Assembly (NCBI GenBank): GCA_945910005.1
Contig: OX246746.1
Coordinates: forward strand, 33,193,409-33,257,408
Direction of reading: 5' to 3'
Origin: Isoperla grammatica
Lineage: Eukaryota > Arthropoda > Insecta > Plecoptera > Perlodidae
DNA length: 64,000 bases
Positions 1-11,900 of this stretch are shown in pieces. Position 1 is the stretch's first letter, and each line of letters opens with the position of its first letter. Made by a program: the position numbers and the translations under genes. The notes below the pieces were generated by a model. That model was not told the origin of the DNA, made no database searches, and saw only the letters and a list, made by a program, of their open reading frames with translations.

Positions 1-267
1 GTTGGCGTGCCAGTTGATAGAGCCAGCTACTTGCTTCGTGTAAACAGGTCGGCCGAGTTACTGACTGTGCGAGTTGGTCAGTAGCTCGCCTGGCGAGCTA
101 CTTCAAATATTTTTGTTTCGACTGGCCACTGGCCTTCCCCCACCACGGGGATGTTTTGGATCGACCAGCCGCTGGCGCCATGTGAACGCACAGGTCAGTA
201 ACTGAGTGGACAGTAGACAGTAGCGCACGTTGTTTTGTTGATGTTTTTCGTGCTGACATATTATTAT
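1..267. other. Unassigned sequence left of first hAT element
   Basis: No open frame or element boundary is recognised. Short phrases such as GGCATGCCAGTAGCTCGC near 1312 resemble the GCCAGTTGATAG...GGCGAGCTAC wording here, so this may be part of a repeat interrupted by the element at 268-904. Confidence 0.4.
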
Positions 268-904
268 TAGAGATGGGACGATTACGATTCCGATTCTACG
301 ATTCTACCGATTTTTCGGAGTATCGGCGATTAATCGGATCGGCGATTATTCGAAGAAAATTGGCCGATTCTAATCATCGCGTGATTTTGAATTTTCGCGC
401 GCTCGCTAATGCGCTATCTGTCGTTTAGCGGCAAGCGCTAGCATGTGTAGAAGGCGGTGTACAGAACATTCCACCTATCGATCGATGTATTTGAATCGAA
501 TTTTCTTACGTCATCGGCATGGTATCTTACAAGCCTATTCTCGCCCATAGAGAAAGAAGTTGCTCGCCTGTTGAATGTTGTTGTCTCGTAATTAATTGTG
601 TCAGTTTTTCACATTTTGAATGCATTTGTAGCAATGTCTGAGTTGTCTGCCAATAAAAAACTTAAACGTGATGTGTGGCATTATTTCACGGTAGATGTGG
701 TCAACAAAAGCAAAGCAAAATGCAAGTTTTGCAGCGAACTCATTTCGCGTGGTGGTTTTGATACTAGTTTAGTATAGCTTAGACCCGTTTGAATCGAGTT
801 GCACTTTTTTTAATAATCGGTTGAATAATCGTTAATCGGATCGGTTTTTTAATAATCGTAATCGGTAATCGGATCGGCCAATTTGAAGAATCGTCCCATC
901 TCTA
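268..904. mobile_element. Non-autonomous hAT element (BED-finger relic inside)
   Basis: The ends are inverted copies: TAGAGATGGGACGATT at the left and AATCGTCCCATCTCTA at the right. The 8 bases ATTATTAT flank both ends (260-267 and 905-912), as expected for a hAT target-site duplication. The 637-bp body is far too short for a hAT transposase but keeps a BED zinc-finger start at 634-777, so it looks like an internal-deletion derivative. One caution: the duplication is itself part of a TTA-rich tract. Confidence 0.8.
634..777 (+). pseudogene. BED zinc-finger remnant of a hAT transposase
   Basis: An ATG-initiated 47-codon frame ends in TAG at 775-777. It has the N-terminal layout of ZBED-type transposases: a Lys/Arg-rich start, VWHYF near residue 14, then the CKFC metal-binding pair near residues 30-33 followed by ELISRGG. 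The second His/Cys pair of the finger and the RNase H-like catalytic core are absent because the frame stops at the deletion. It cannot encode a working transposase. The BED identity rests on the aromatic plus C-x2-C pattern and on its place inside a hAT-flanked unit. Confidence 0.7.

Positions 905-984
<80 letters not shown>
905..984. repeat. (ATT)n microsatellite
   Basis: About 26 uninterrupted ATT units abut the right end of the hAT element. The poly-Ile and poly-Tyr frames across it are artefacts of the triplet repeat. Confidence 0.95.
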
Positions 985-985
<1 letters not shown>

Positions 986-1620
986 TTTGCTTTGGAATAT
1001 GTCGGGAAGGTGGAGTGACGAAAAGACGGCAAACTTTGTGCATTTGTACAGAGAACAAGAAAATTTGGGCAATAAGAAAATGGCATAAGTTCCAACTCTG
1101 GGTGTTCGAAAGAAGAAAAGAAGAGAAAATTTGTGAAACGTTTTTAGCCCTGGATATAAAAATAATGTACAAAAAAATGTAAAAAAGTGTTTAATAATTC
1201 CTCCTACAGTATCAACGAAAATGATCCATTACTTCCCGTACTACGCTCTTCAGACATTCTTGCAACTGACAGAGTCAGTTCAAGTCCGAGCAGAAGGCCA
1301 GCCACTGGCTTACTGGCATGCCAGTAGCTCGCACCATGAAAACCGGGCATTACCGCCGGCACGTCTGGTGCCTTTCAAACAAAAATAAAATAAAATGTAA
1401 TATTAAATTGATTTGTCTAATACAGACTGCACATTACAGATTTAGAATTACGTCACTATTAGTTTGGCTTTTCAAAGATACTTATTATTATTGCCTTGCC
1501 TTCTTCAATATTCCTGTGATAATGTATAATCGAAATGACATTTTTTTTTTTGTAAGTAATTTTTAAGTAATTTTAAAGAAATTTCATAAATTTTTCATAA
1601 AAGGTAACTTAATGGTAATT
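985..1620. other. AT-rich unassigned interval
   Basis: I see no supported gene, RNA or element boundary between the microsatellite and the Penelope-like element. Small frames here lack recognisable motifs. Confidence 0.4.
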
Positions 1621-1965
1621 TTGTAGTAGTTGCGGCCTTCGGAGTCGATGGAAACACATAGATATATACACAAAACGTCAAGACAGTTTCCGGCTGACGT
1701 GGCCTTGATCACCCGATGAAGGTGGAGGAAAGACTGGGTCAGAAGTCTCTATTGTCACGTGACTTCCGGTATGATTGAGACTGCATCACTTCCGGTATTG
1801 AAGTAGAACACTTTCGGTACAATTAAAATATATGCGCTAATTCTAGTATTTACACTATTTACACTATCTATACTATTTACAGGTGGCTGTTGGTGTATGG
1901 AGTTGGGAAGAGAGGGATGAGCTTACCGCAGGTTTAGGTTGGGAGGGATACTGGAGTTTATAATC
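1621..1965. repeat. Left inverted terminal repeat of the PLE
   Basis: The reverse complement of 5465-5780 with scattered mismatches and small indels. It contains the hammerhead-like core at 1686-1712 on the minus strand. Confidence 0.85.
1686..1712 (-). ncRNA. Hammerhead-like ribozyme core, PLE left end
   Basis: On the minus strand GTGATCA is followed by a short hairpin (GGC, loop CACGTCA, GCC) and then GGAAAC. This parallels the hammerhead order CUGANGA, stem II, GAAA, except that core positions 3 and 8 read G and C instead of C and G. PLE terminal repeats are known to carry minimal hammerheads. Whether this copy can cleave is not shown. Confidence 0.5.
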
Positions 1966-2052
1966 CACTGGTAAGCTAGCTCCCATCTCCGTAACTCCAT
2001 ATCTATACAGTTGCTAGGAAGGGACCTAACGATTGTTGCTTTGAAGCAGTCG

Positions 2053-2745
2053 TTAGAATAGTTTGTTGTGGTCACCGGCATGCTTGGCTACTGGCTTTTC
2101 AACTTTCTTTGATCTCGTGTCGTGCCTGTGCCCATTGATTCTGGTGTTGAAGGTGGTAGTTGTCAAACCTATATATTCTGCTGAGTAGTGGTCACGCGCC
2201 AGTTGATAGATGAGTTGCTCGGTAGCACAGGTGTTGTGGCCTAAGATGGTGTAGGCTTTTCCGGTTGCCCGTGCCGTGAACGTCGTCGCTGGAGTGTTTA
2301 TTGGACAGGTCTTGCACCTGTTGCTACCACATGGGTAAGATCCATGTGGTAGCTTCAGCATGCTAGGTGTGTTGTTATCACCTGTCGGGTACTTGTTCAC
2401 TAGCATGGCCTTGAGGTTTGGTGGTCTACAGAAGGTTACCCTGGGTATTTTTAGGTTCTGCGTAGATGGTGAGGTCCGGAGTATATGGCGGATCCTAGTG
2501 ATTATGCCGTTGAGTTGCTGTAGCCCTGGATGCCACTGGGTTATGAGTGGAATAATGCTGCTGGCTTCGGGTGGTGGTGGTGTGGATTCCAGTGGGCATG
2601 CTACTTGCTGTATGACCAGCTGTGGAGGATAGCCCCGGTTGATAAAAGCTGTGGTGATCTTTTCGCAGTGTTTAACTAAATTAACTTCTCCCGAGCAAAT
2701 TCTCCGTCCTCTCGTGGTCATGGAGTATGGAAGGGATTTTTTCAT
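2053..2745 (-). pseudogene. PLE C-terminal region with GIY-YIG endonuclease
   Basis: A 230-residue minus-strand frame holds the PLE thumb and linker, then a cysteine cluster (CGSNRCKTC) and the GIY-YIG nuclease. Within the nuclease, AYTILGHN is followed by about 20 residues, then AEYIGLTTTTFNTRINGHR. These match the Y-x-I, Y-x-G-x-T and R-x(3)-H features of this nuclease class, which in PLEs nicks DNA for target-primed reverse transcription. It continues from the RT frames at 2767-3600 with frameshifts between them, so this copy is inactive. Confidence 0.85.
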
Positions 2746-2766
2746 ATGGGTGGGGTGACAGCTGTT

Positions 2767-3600
2767 TTAATGCAAATATTGCTTACTGTTGGTGGGTTTG
2801 ATGTGTACACTTGTTTGTAGGGTACCCTCCTTTAACTGGATGTCTATATCTAGGAAGTTGACTTTCGTTGGTGGGAAGTCCCAGGTGAACTTGACTGCCT
2901 GGCTGTTGTCCAACTCTTTTAGAAACACTTCCAGGGCGTCCTGCCCATGCATCTTGCAAAGATGTCGTCTATGAAACGCAGCCAGCACACAGGGCGGAGT
3001 GACTGTTTGCTCAGGAAACTATCTTCTCTTCTGCCCATGAACAAATTTGCATATGCGGGTGCCATTCTCGTTCCCATGGCCGTTCCTTTGACCTGCAGAT
3101 AGTGATCGTTCATGAATGGGAAGTTGTTCGATGTTAAAACCATATGAGCGAGGTTGACTAGGAACCGTGTACTGGGCTTCGTATTGGACGGTCGTGTGTT
3201 CAGGTAATGCTCCATAGCTGTCAGGTCTAACACCGTTGGTATGTTGGTGTACAGGGAGGTGACATCTATTGTGACTAGTATCGTGCCGGTTGGTAGAGGG
3301 GTTTGTATACTTTTAATTTTATCCAGAAAATCATACGTGTCCCGTATGTGTCAGGCCAATGTTTTTACAATTGGCTGTAAGTGGAAGTCTAGAAATGCAG
3401 AGATTCTCTCTGTAGGCGAGTTGAAACTCGCCACTATAGGGCAACCTGGGTTGCCTGCCTTATTGATTTTGGGCAGGGTGTAGAATGACGGAGTGCGTAC
3501 TTAAAGGGGTAGTAAGGTGTTAATGGTTTTCTCATTGAGCCCCTGGGCTTTGCCATGTACCTCTAAATATTCCTTGATTCGCTTTGTGTGTTTGGCTGTT
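2767..3600 (-). pseudogene. PLE reverse transcriptase, fingers and palm (frameshifted)
   Basis: Minus-strand frames joined in order give LPKINKAGNPGCPIVASFNS, then PTERISAF, TGTILVTIDVTSLYTNIP, KGTAMGTRMAPAYANLFMG and WLRFIDDIF. These are PLE RT motifs, with FIDD standing for the catalytic YxDD box. The frame breaks at about 3235 and again at about 2920-2990, and an in-frame stop lies near 3352. The order continues upstream into 4454-5357 once the inserted LINE is removed. Confidence 0.85.
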
Positions 3601-3619
3601 GGGTCTTCTTCTAGGCGTT

Positions 3620-4474
3620 AAGATAAGATTTATTTGCGTAATTTTAGACTCTTCCCATGTATAACATGTTCAGAGTGTATTACATGTCATTATAAAATAT
3701 TATGATAACGATAGGTTCATCTAGGCTAATACAATATATATAAAATAATTAAACAAACAATACATAATATATACAATATGTACAGATGACACATCAATAG
3801 GTTTAACTGCAGCAAAGATCTATTGCATTCATGACCAGTTTCAATCCTATTTTAATTTTACAATTTATTAAGTAACTATTAGTCAGCTTTAGGTCATTCC
3901 TTATAAATTACAAATCCTTCAACCTAATGTGTAAGAATTCAACTTTGAAATATAACATTAAAATATGGTAAGTAGAAACAGTCATGTTTTGGTGTGTTTC
4001 ACATTTTTAAATTCTTCAATTGAGTAGAAAGCATTTTCTTTTAGGTAAGAGTAAGACTCTATTTTCAATATAAACTTGGCAGTGTTCTCCTTTACTGCAA
4101 GTATGCTCTCAGGTAGAGAGTTGTATAAAGTTAGTCCTCTTACATAAGAACCATTTTGATATCTTTTTGTGTTGCAGTACAGTGTGTGGTATTTTTCTTT
4201 TTGCCTAGTGTTGTGTTGATGATTGTCCTTGTTTAGAGTTGCTTCTGTATTATGGTGGTTAACAAATAGCTTTAATAGTTCATATATATAAATGCATGGT
4301 AAAGTGAGAATCTTCATGTCTTTGAAAGTATTTTTACATGATTCTCTGTATCCTAGTCCCGCTATTATACGAATGGCTTTCTTTTGTATTATAAATACAT
4401 CATTCAAGTGGGAGGTACTACCCCAAATGGGTATTCCATATCTTAGGATAGATTCAACATAAGCATGATGATGA
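3620..4474 (-). mobile_element. 5'-truncated non-LTR retrotransposon (LINE) 3' end in the PLE
   Basis: A 141-residue frame (4407-3982) resembles the extreme C-terminus of many LINE ORF2 proteins: IQKKAIRIIAG, then LTLPCIYIYELLKLF, then RGLTLYNSLPESI. Deleting the interval rejoins the PLE reading frame exactly (...DTTTYK, then RLEEDPTAK), which fixes the insertion at about 3619/4475. Only the 3' end is present, as is usual for target-primed LINE copies. The target duplication is very short or decayed. Confidence 0.8.
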
Positions 4475-5357
4475 TTTGTAGGTGGTAGTGTCCGTTAGCT
4501 GGTGTCTAGCTTCAGCGATGTAGTCTTCCGTGTTCTGGACAACAATTGCCGACCCCTTGTCTGCAGGTAAAATCATGATGTCGTGGTTGTTCTTCAGGCT
4601 TCCTATGGCTCTCCATTGTTCCTTGGCGAGATTCTTGTCCATCGGTAACTTGCCCGCAAAATCAGGTGCGGAAACTTGGGCTAGCCAGTTATTCAGAAAT
4701 ATCTCCAATGGATGGTCTGGAGGTAGAGGGTCTGGTTCCCAGTCAGATTTTTCTCTGAATTTAGTTAGAGCTGGATCCAGTATTTTTGTAGGGTCTTGTT
4801 GGTATTGATTTCGTGAGAAGAATAAATGCAGTCTTAGGTGTCTGGCAAAGGTTAGGACATCTTTGACTAGTTTAAAGTGGTCAAATTTGGGTGAGAAGGG
4901 GGGGGGGGGGGGCAAAGGTTAAACCTTTTTCCAACACCTGTTTTTCAGTGTTCGAGAGATCGTAATATGACAGATTTACTACTAGTTGGGGATTGTTCTC
5001 TTCCTTCGCATAATTTTCAAGGTAATTGTTGTTGACAGTTCGATCTTCAATAGATCGAGATTCCGTCGTTGAGTTTTGAATTTTGATCTAGGTCGAAATT
5101 CTGCCGCCATCGAATTTTTAATTTTCATGGTTGGTAGCGCTGGGACGTCTGGGTTTCTGTAGGCCTAGCATGTCAGCCAGGCTTGGCTTGCAGCCTATGA
5201 GCGGAGGTTTAGTGGGTTTCCTGTACGTGATAGGCAGCGGAATGCTGTTATCGAAATGAGTATTTATCAACTTGGATAATTTTTTAAGGTGTTTGGCTGC
5301 ATACTGACTTAGGATCTTAATGCCCCTTTCCAGGAGTTCGTTGATACGTTGGGCCAA
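4454..5357 (-). pseudogene. PLE N-terminal region
   Basis: Two minus-strand frames (5357-5118 and 4915-4454) show the PLE N-terminal layout: AQRINELLERGIKIL, CKPSLADMLG, a proline run made by a G/C homopolymer, SPKFDHFKLVKDVL, then DHPLEIFLNN and ILPADKGSAIVVQ. They are separated by frameshifts or stops and are cut at the LINE insertion. PKFDHF and LPADKG recur in the second PLE at 47131-48259. Confidence 0.75.
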
Positions 5358-5464
5358 GTGAGGTCTAACTGCTAGGGTGACTTTGATGTAGGAGCAGAGT
5401 TGCCTGGTGTGCTACGTGATTAATGCATTATAGTGGTGTAAGATTTGACTCCTGAGTTTCAGCT

Positions 5465-5780
5465 GTTACAAACTCCAGAATCCCTCCCAACCTAAACCTG
5501 TGGTAAGCTCATCCCTCTCTTCCAAACTCCATACACCAAAAGCAACCTGTAAATAGTATAGATGGTGTAAATAGTAGAATAAGCGCTTATAGGGTCTATT
5601 TTAATATAACGGAAGTGATGTAGTCTCAATCATACCGGAAGTCACGTGACAATAGACTTCCCACCCAGTCTTTCCTCCACCTTCATGGGTGATCAAGGCC
5701 ACGTCAGGCCGAAACTGTCTCGACGTTTCGTGTATATATCTTTGGGTTTCTATCGACTCCGAAGGCCGCAACTACTACAA
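5465..5780. repeat. Right inverted terminal repeat of the PLE
   Basis: The inverted partner of 1621-1965. Shared landmarks are CCCTCCCAACCTAAACCTG, CATACCGGAAGTCACGTGAC and CGAAGGCCGCAACTACTAC. Confidence 0.85.
5689..5715 (+). ncRNA. Hammerhead-like ribozyme core, PLE right end
   Basis: GTGATCA, A, GGCC, loop ACGTCA, GGCC, GAAAC. The stem II arms GGCC/GGCC are complementary, and G3/C8 replace the usual C3/G8. Compared with the left copy, stem II keeps pairing despite base changes. Confidence 0.5.
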
Positions 5781-5975
5781 GGTAAGCAGTAAGCTGTTGG
5801 TTCCTTCCTGTCCTTCTCCCCTAGCTCAATTACCTAGCCGTTAGGCAATGTAACACATTCACAATAATAGTAATTTTATCATATTGTGTTTCCATTAATA
5901 AGTAACGTAATTCTAATACTGATAAAAACAATACTATTTCTGTAAAGTAGACGGAATAAGAAGTACTGTTGGATT

Positions 5976-8900
5976 TTAGTTCCCACCTGTTAAGTTGCGT
6001 CTTCGCAACCTCGACCTCACACCAGAAGCATTAGAAGAGGACGTCTCTGAACTCTGCCTGATGTCCTGGTTTTGAAGACCACTAAAATTAAAATAAAAGC
6101 ATCTTCCGTAATTTTTCAATCGGTGAACACTATAGGGGAACCATACAAAAGTTTAAATATACAGCCTCTTTAATCTAAATTGCAAGGGACTCTATAAAGC
6201 ACTCAAATTTGAATTACTACACTTTTAAGTATACATAATTTGGAATTTACCAAGTTTGAATTCAAAGGGGCTTAATGATTAAGACTAGTATTATGCAAAC
6301 ACCCATTTAGTCTTTATCCGATGATGTTGGAACAAAGTGTAGTGTGTATGTATGAAAATAACTAGAGGTGTGCGAGTAGCAATTTTTTGGTTCGAGTCGA
6401 GTTCGAGTAGTTCAAAACCAGAAATTTTTCGAGTCGAGTTCGAGTAGTAAAAAATTGAAGTACTTAAATATGCTGGGGTTCATTGGGAAATAGGTAGCCT
6501 ATAAGAAAGAATTTCACAACAAGGTGAATACATTTCTTGTTACTTTTAATAACTTAGTCTTAAGTTAACAGTAAGTAATCTTAACTTAGGCCTGTTGTTA
6601 GGCAACAACAAGGCCTGGCCTAGGGTTATTCCTATGGTAGGCTAGGCTAGGCACAAGAGCCTAGGCCTAGACCTAGATTAGCCTATTGCATTTGTAACTA
6701 AATCTAAATCTGAACTCACCTTGTAATTCTTTTGGCCTTTGGGTCAGTAGCAGGCCACTTCAAAGCAGAGTTTATTCTATACTCATGAAGTGTTAGCTGT
6801 GTCCTAGCCTGCATTGGCCTAGGCCTAGGCCTAGCTGGTGTATGGCTAGACTTAAGACATTTTAAAGGCCAAAAGAATTACAAGGTGAGTTTAGATTTAG
6901 TTACAAATGCAATATGCTAATCTAGGTCTAGGCCTAGGCTCTTGTGCCTAGCCTAGCATAGGAATAACACTAGGCCAGGCCTTGTTGTTTTGTAGGCCTA
7001 GGCCTAGGCCTAGCTGGTGTAAACTCTGCATAGATCTGAAGATGTCTAGCATAACTTGTTGTGCTTCCACAATTGACTTTCATAGTTGCCGCACTTATTT
7101 CGGTGCATTTATCGATCGCACAAAAAAAACACGATACAAAAAACAGATAGCCTTTAAAAAGACAGGCCAGCCATTGGGTGTGTTCTTTGAAACGATCCGA
7201 GCAATCAGAGTGCTCTATACTCGATCTCTTATTTGATCAGAGCACGCTCCGCATCGTTCTTGTAATCCCGAGTGGAGCGCTCAGAGCGCGCTCGACATAC
7301 TCGGATCTTGGGATGAGATTTCACAGATGCATAACCTTCTTGATTCACTTTTTGTGCAATGTGCATACTTGATACTTCTTTTGATATTTTTTTATAAATG
7401 TAAATATCGTGGATATGTGAGTAAAGATTACTCGGACATGGGGCCTAGTAAAAAGTAAGTGATTAATACAAATTTAGTCATAATTTAAAACATTCATTAA
7501 TGATTTTGGCGGGAAGGCCTATGTTTTGAGGTTAGGAGGCCCAGGCATGGCTAGGCCTAGGCCATAGCTAATGCCAGTAGAAGAAGCATATTATGTCTTG
7601 ATATTAAATGTTTACCACCCTTTATTTAGCTATCCTAGGGCTGACACCTCGGATTAAGTTCTAAATAAAGTTATTTTTCATCTCTAGATGAAAACCCCCA
7701 AACCAAACCAAACACACAAGCGGTGTGTTCATTCCAACGTTCTTTTATCATTGCAATGCTCTGACAATTCGGTCACGTGACCGCGCACGCTCCACTCGAT
7801 CAACAGATTGTTTCAAAGAACACACCCATTGAAGTTGAAGAAGAAATCTAGAGAAAATGATGTTCCAACAATGTCTCGTAGCCATACCGGATGTTTGGGC
7901 GGGGCTTACGTATGCAGCTTCAACTAAGCTCCGCCTCCAACGCTCACTTCAGTGTAGTATAAACAGCGTTTTGACGATCTCCAGCGATATATCGCGCAAT
8001 AATCGAAACTCGAAAAAAACTCGATAGTCGAGTAGTAATTGTGAATTTCGAGTCGAGTACTAAAAACTCGACTCGACTCGAAAACTCGAGTACTCGCACA
8101 CCCCTAAAAATAACATATCTCTGGGATAAGGTTCCTAAAGGTTGTGAAAGTGTGGTGTAGGCCTACACAACGTTCAACTTACCATTCTTTTATATTCTGT
8201 GCATGCAGTTGATGAACTTTCTTGCTTATGTCTTGTTGCAATTCCGCTGTACGTTTGATAACCTCCATAAGGTTTTTAAACCTTTTCTCTCTCGTTTCAT
8301 CGTCAAGATGCTGAGGACGCATCTTCTACAAGTGGGAAATTTAGAGGTGAAAAAACAGATTCAGTTAAAATCAAGAGACCAGAGCACACAAAAACAATTT
8401 TGAGGAAAATTCAGAAAAAATTAGCAAGGCTATTAACATTTGATAAAGCAAAAGTCAATTTTTGTAATGTTTAACTATTGGTTGTTGAATTCCAAAATAA
8501 TAATGGTGATATATGTAATGTAGCAATAATATTGATCATGTTACATGCACACTACCTGCACCACCTGCTAAGGACTACTGTAGCAACAGATCAAATCTGT
8601 CATTATTTAATTCCCTTCTGTATTGATACGTATTGTCATAAAGAAGAGTACATTTACTTCAAACTATGTCATAGGGTACCCGGGTTTACCCGAATCCGTT
8701 TTTAAGATTGAATCCTGATCAGGAAGTAAATAAGTAATATTTGTAAAAAAAAATATACATATACGCGATCATATTTTTGCGACTACATACTTGCCTTGAA
8801 AGTTGAAACTACAGTGAATTCCTGCTTGTGTGGGCGTATTAGTACAAGCTGTGATTACTGCGGGAGAGTTCTGGGACGCCATCAACACTACCCCCCCCCC

Positions 8901-11900
8901 CCCCTCACCCTTTCCGTGCCCGGCTGCACAGACCGCAACCCACGCAGCCGGCAGCTGACACGGGCAGAGAGCAGGCTTCGAGGGGTGGGGGGGGTTACCA
9001 GGATAAGATAACATAATTTAGGCTTTCAGGATTCTGATAACCCGATTCCTGGAAGGTCTGTAACCGGATCCGAATTTTCCTACCCTATGACATCCCTACT
9101 TCAAACCAAGCCATTAATCAGCTAATTTAGAGTTTCATATAGTGATGACATCGGGTACCCGAAAACCGGTTCCGACTTTTCACACAGGTTCTATTTTTTT
9201 CGAAATATGCGAACTACTTTGAGAAAGCGATGGTGTAGCAGCGAGTCCGCGCGCTCTGCTGTCACGTGATACGCACTGGCACTAGCAGGTTGGCAGCCGA
9301 CACGGGACATTCAAGTGGTGTTGATTTCATTTGGATTTATTTTGAGTCTAAACCGACAACATGAGTGTCTCGAATGCTAAAAAGGCTAATTCATCCTATG
9401 TTAATGCTACAATAATGCTATTTTTTGTTTCAACACCATGTTATTTAAAATTTGTAATAAATAAATAATTGATTTATTTGATTTGATAATGATAATTGCA
9501 TTTCTTTTTGGTGTTGTAACTACGTATCAGCACCTTCTTCTTGACTTTTGACTTGCTGATTGTAAATTGTAACTTAAAAAAAAAAAAAAAAAAAACAGAA
9601 AAATGAAGATTACTAGCACCAACTTTTTCCCGCTCCGGAACCGGTTCCGAACCGGTCCTGGAGCGGAAGAACCGGTACGAAATTTTTGGACTCGATGTGT
9701 TCACTAGTTTCATAGTTGTGTTAGGAGGTAAGAGACAAACAGCTCGCCTGAAACGTGGTCAGAGCCAATACATGAAATGTTACAGGTGGTTCAACAGCTT
9801 ACCGAAGAAAGTAGATACAGTAGGTTGCTTTGAGAAACATATAGATGAGAAGACAAATAAATAAAAATATACCAAGACGTTTCGGCCAACTCGTGGTCTT
9901 GATAACTCAGCGTGAGTAGAAAAACTAAACTAAACTAAACTAAACTTAAAGCTAGGGTGAATTTACATGATGCAGGCGCTGTCGTGGGTGGTGATGGAGG
10001 GAAGAACTAAGGTAAACTGAGGTACAGAGAACAGGGCGGGCACGCTACCTGAGATTAAGGTATGTATATCCAAAATTAGTATTCACTCAAGAGACATTAT
10101 ATCAAGGTTGTACTGTACCATTATTAATATTTACAGCAATTTATGCATGTCTTCACCAGTGTTTAAAGTTTAGTTTACATAATGTTGAGCTTTCCACTAT
10201 GGAGCACACTAAGATTTAAGTTACTTTATGTGCCAAGTCTACTTTACCATAGTCGAATGAGAACGTTTCCGTGACGAAGACGATGATGATGGTGTTTCCT
10301 TTGCTTTGGCAAGCACATTTTCATCAGTGATGTCCACTGCAAGAAAGTTATGAATTAATTACTTTAAGTAGGGCCTACAACATGATTAACATGAAATTAT
10401 AATTTATAATAGCAAATTTTCTCACAAGAATGGGTAAAGCCTGTTACACATAATAGACATTGGATGACCGGCTTGGTCGAAACAATAACGATTCATATTT
10501 GGACATGAAAATAGGCCTAATTCATAACATACATAGCTTGAGCCACATATCATTACATATAAACATATAGTGTCCGAGACCTACCCTACGGAACACCCGA
10601 TTTGGTATGTTAAAATGTCTTTAATTTGTCCCAAAAGAAAATAAAAATATGTCGCCCTCTAAGGTATTTTCCAGTATAAGAAACGTAGCGGACCTCAAAC
10701 GCATTCAAAGTCCGAGAGTTGACATGTTATTAGCCTCGTCTTTGTGGACACGCCAATCACTGATGCATCGACTGTCACAACACAGCCAATTTGTCTCAGC
10801 AACTAGAGTTCAGTTCGCTGCTGTATTTACGACGGACAGGAGCTACCGTGCGATACGGGTTGTGTACGCTTTTGGTTACCTTGTTGTGTTCTGTGTAATG
10901 CTGTATTTTTATAATAATCTGTAAATTACTCATATAAACCTACCCATAGTTATATATTATTGTTATCATATAGTTATAAGTGATAAGTGCTCAATAATCG
11001 TGGTGTTGCACACAACACTGCAAGTATTAGCAAAACATGGTGTTATTTTTGCACACCCTATACAATATGTTACAAGTTTAGGCTATTAGAAAATGATGTC
11101 GAACTCGTCCGGGATAAGTCAAGCCTGCTATCCCTTGTGGCTAAGACTGACACGTGGCCAACCCCCACAGACCATCAATGGCTTTGAAATCTGCATTTGC
11201 CGCTAAGTTTCTTATAGTGGAAAATAGTTTAGAGAATTTAGTGCTCTTTCTTAAATGAATGTTTGTTTCCACTTTTAAATGTTTTTACTTAACTCTTGTT
11301 ATGCGAAGCTGCTGGACACCTTTCACAACAGCTAATTAAGAACTTTCGAAAAATGGAAATATTTATTGGAACAAAAAACGTTCCTAAGAAAGAGCTCACT
11401 GTTTTCACCGACGGATCGGTCATCACTATCAATGACCAGAATAGAATAGAAATTTTTTGCAAGTTCGAAGTTCGACGGACGCTCACCTTGAAAGTTCGAG
11501 TTCGGTTCGCAATAAAAAAAAACAGGTTCGCACAACCCTACTGATTTCCCATTTTATTGTATAGTATTATTGTATTCATTTATTTATTGTAATTTTTATT
11601 GTATTTATCCTATTATTTTAAAGTTACAATCATAGACTGTAAGTTAGTTCTAAGTTTTTGACCATGTAACATATCCTAAATGAGTCTTGCTCAGGGATCT
11701 ACTTACCAGGGATCCAACTAGTTTTGTTTTTTAAACATAGCTGAAGCCTAGCCTAGCCAGTCACTGGCAAAGCTAGCCCAGCTGCAAGCCTAGCCGCGGT
11801 TAGCTTTTTTAAAAAAATGTAGCCAAGCTAAAAGTTAGCTGGCTTACACAGAACATAGCCCAGCCGAGCTCAAAGCTAGCTAGCTTAAAACGAACGTAGC

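Larger units (their letters stand above)
1621..5780 (-). mobile_element. Penelope-like retroelement with inverted terminal repeats
   Basis: A 4.16-kb unit is bounded by inverted copies of about 320-345 bp (1621-1965 and 5465-5780), starting TTGTAGTAGTTGCGGCC and ending with its reverse complement. Between them, on the minus strand, are the broken reverse transcriptase and GIY-YIG reading frames typical of Penelope-like elements (PLEs). Inverted as well as direct terminal repeats are known for PLEs. A LINE fragment interrupts it at about 3620-4474. Both terminal repeats carry a hammerhead-like core. No convincing target duplication was found outside the termini. Confidence 0.85.

Noticed and set aside
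832..1095. Frames with long isoleucine or tyrosine runs
   Set aside because: They translate the (ATT)n microsatellite and have no other content.
1621..5780. LTR retrotransposon
   Set aside because: Terminal repeats are inverted, and the coding region has PLE RT and GIY-YIG motifs with no integrase.
10649..10924. 91-codon plus-strand frame
   Set aside because: No motif, no splice context, and it sits in an intron of the minus-strand gene.
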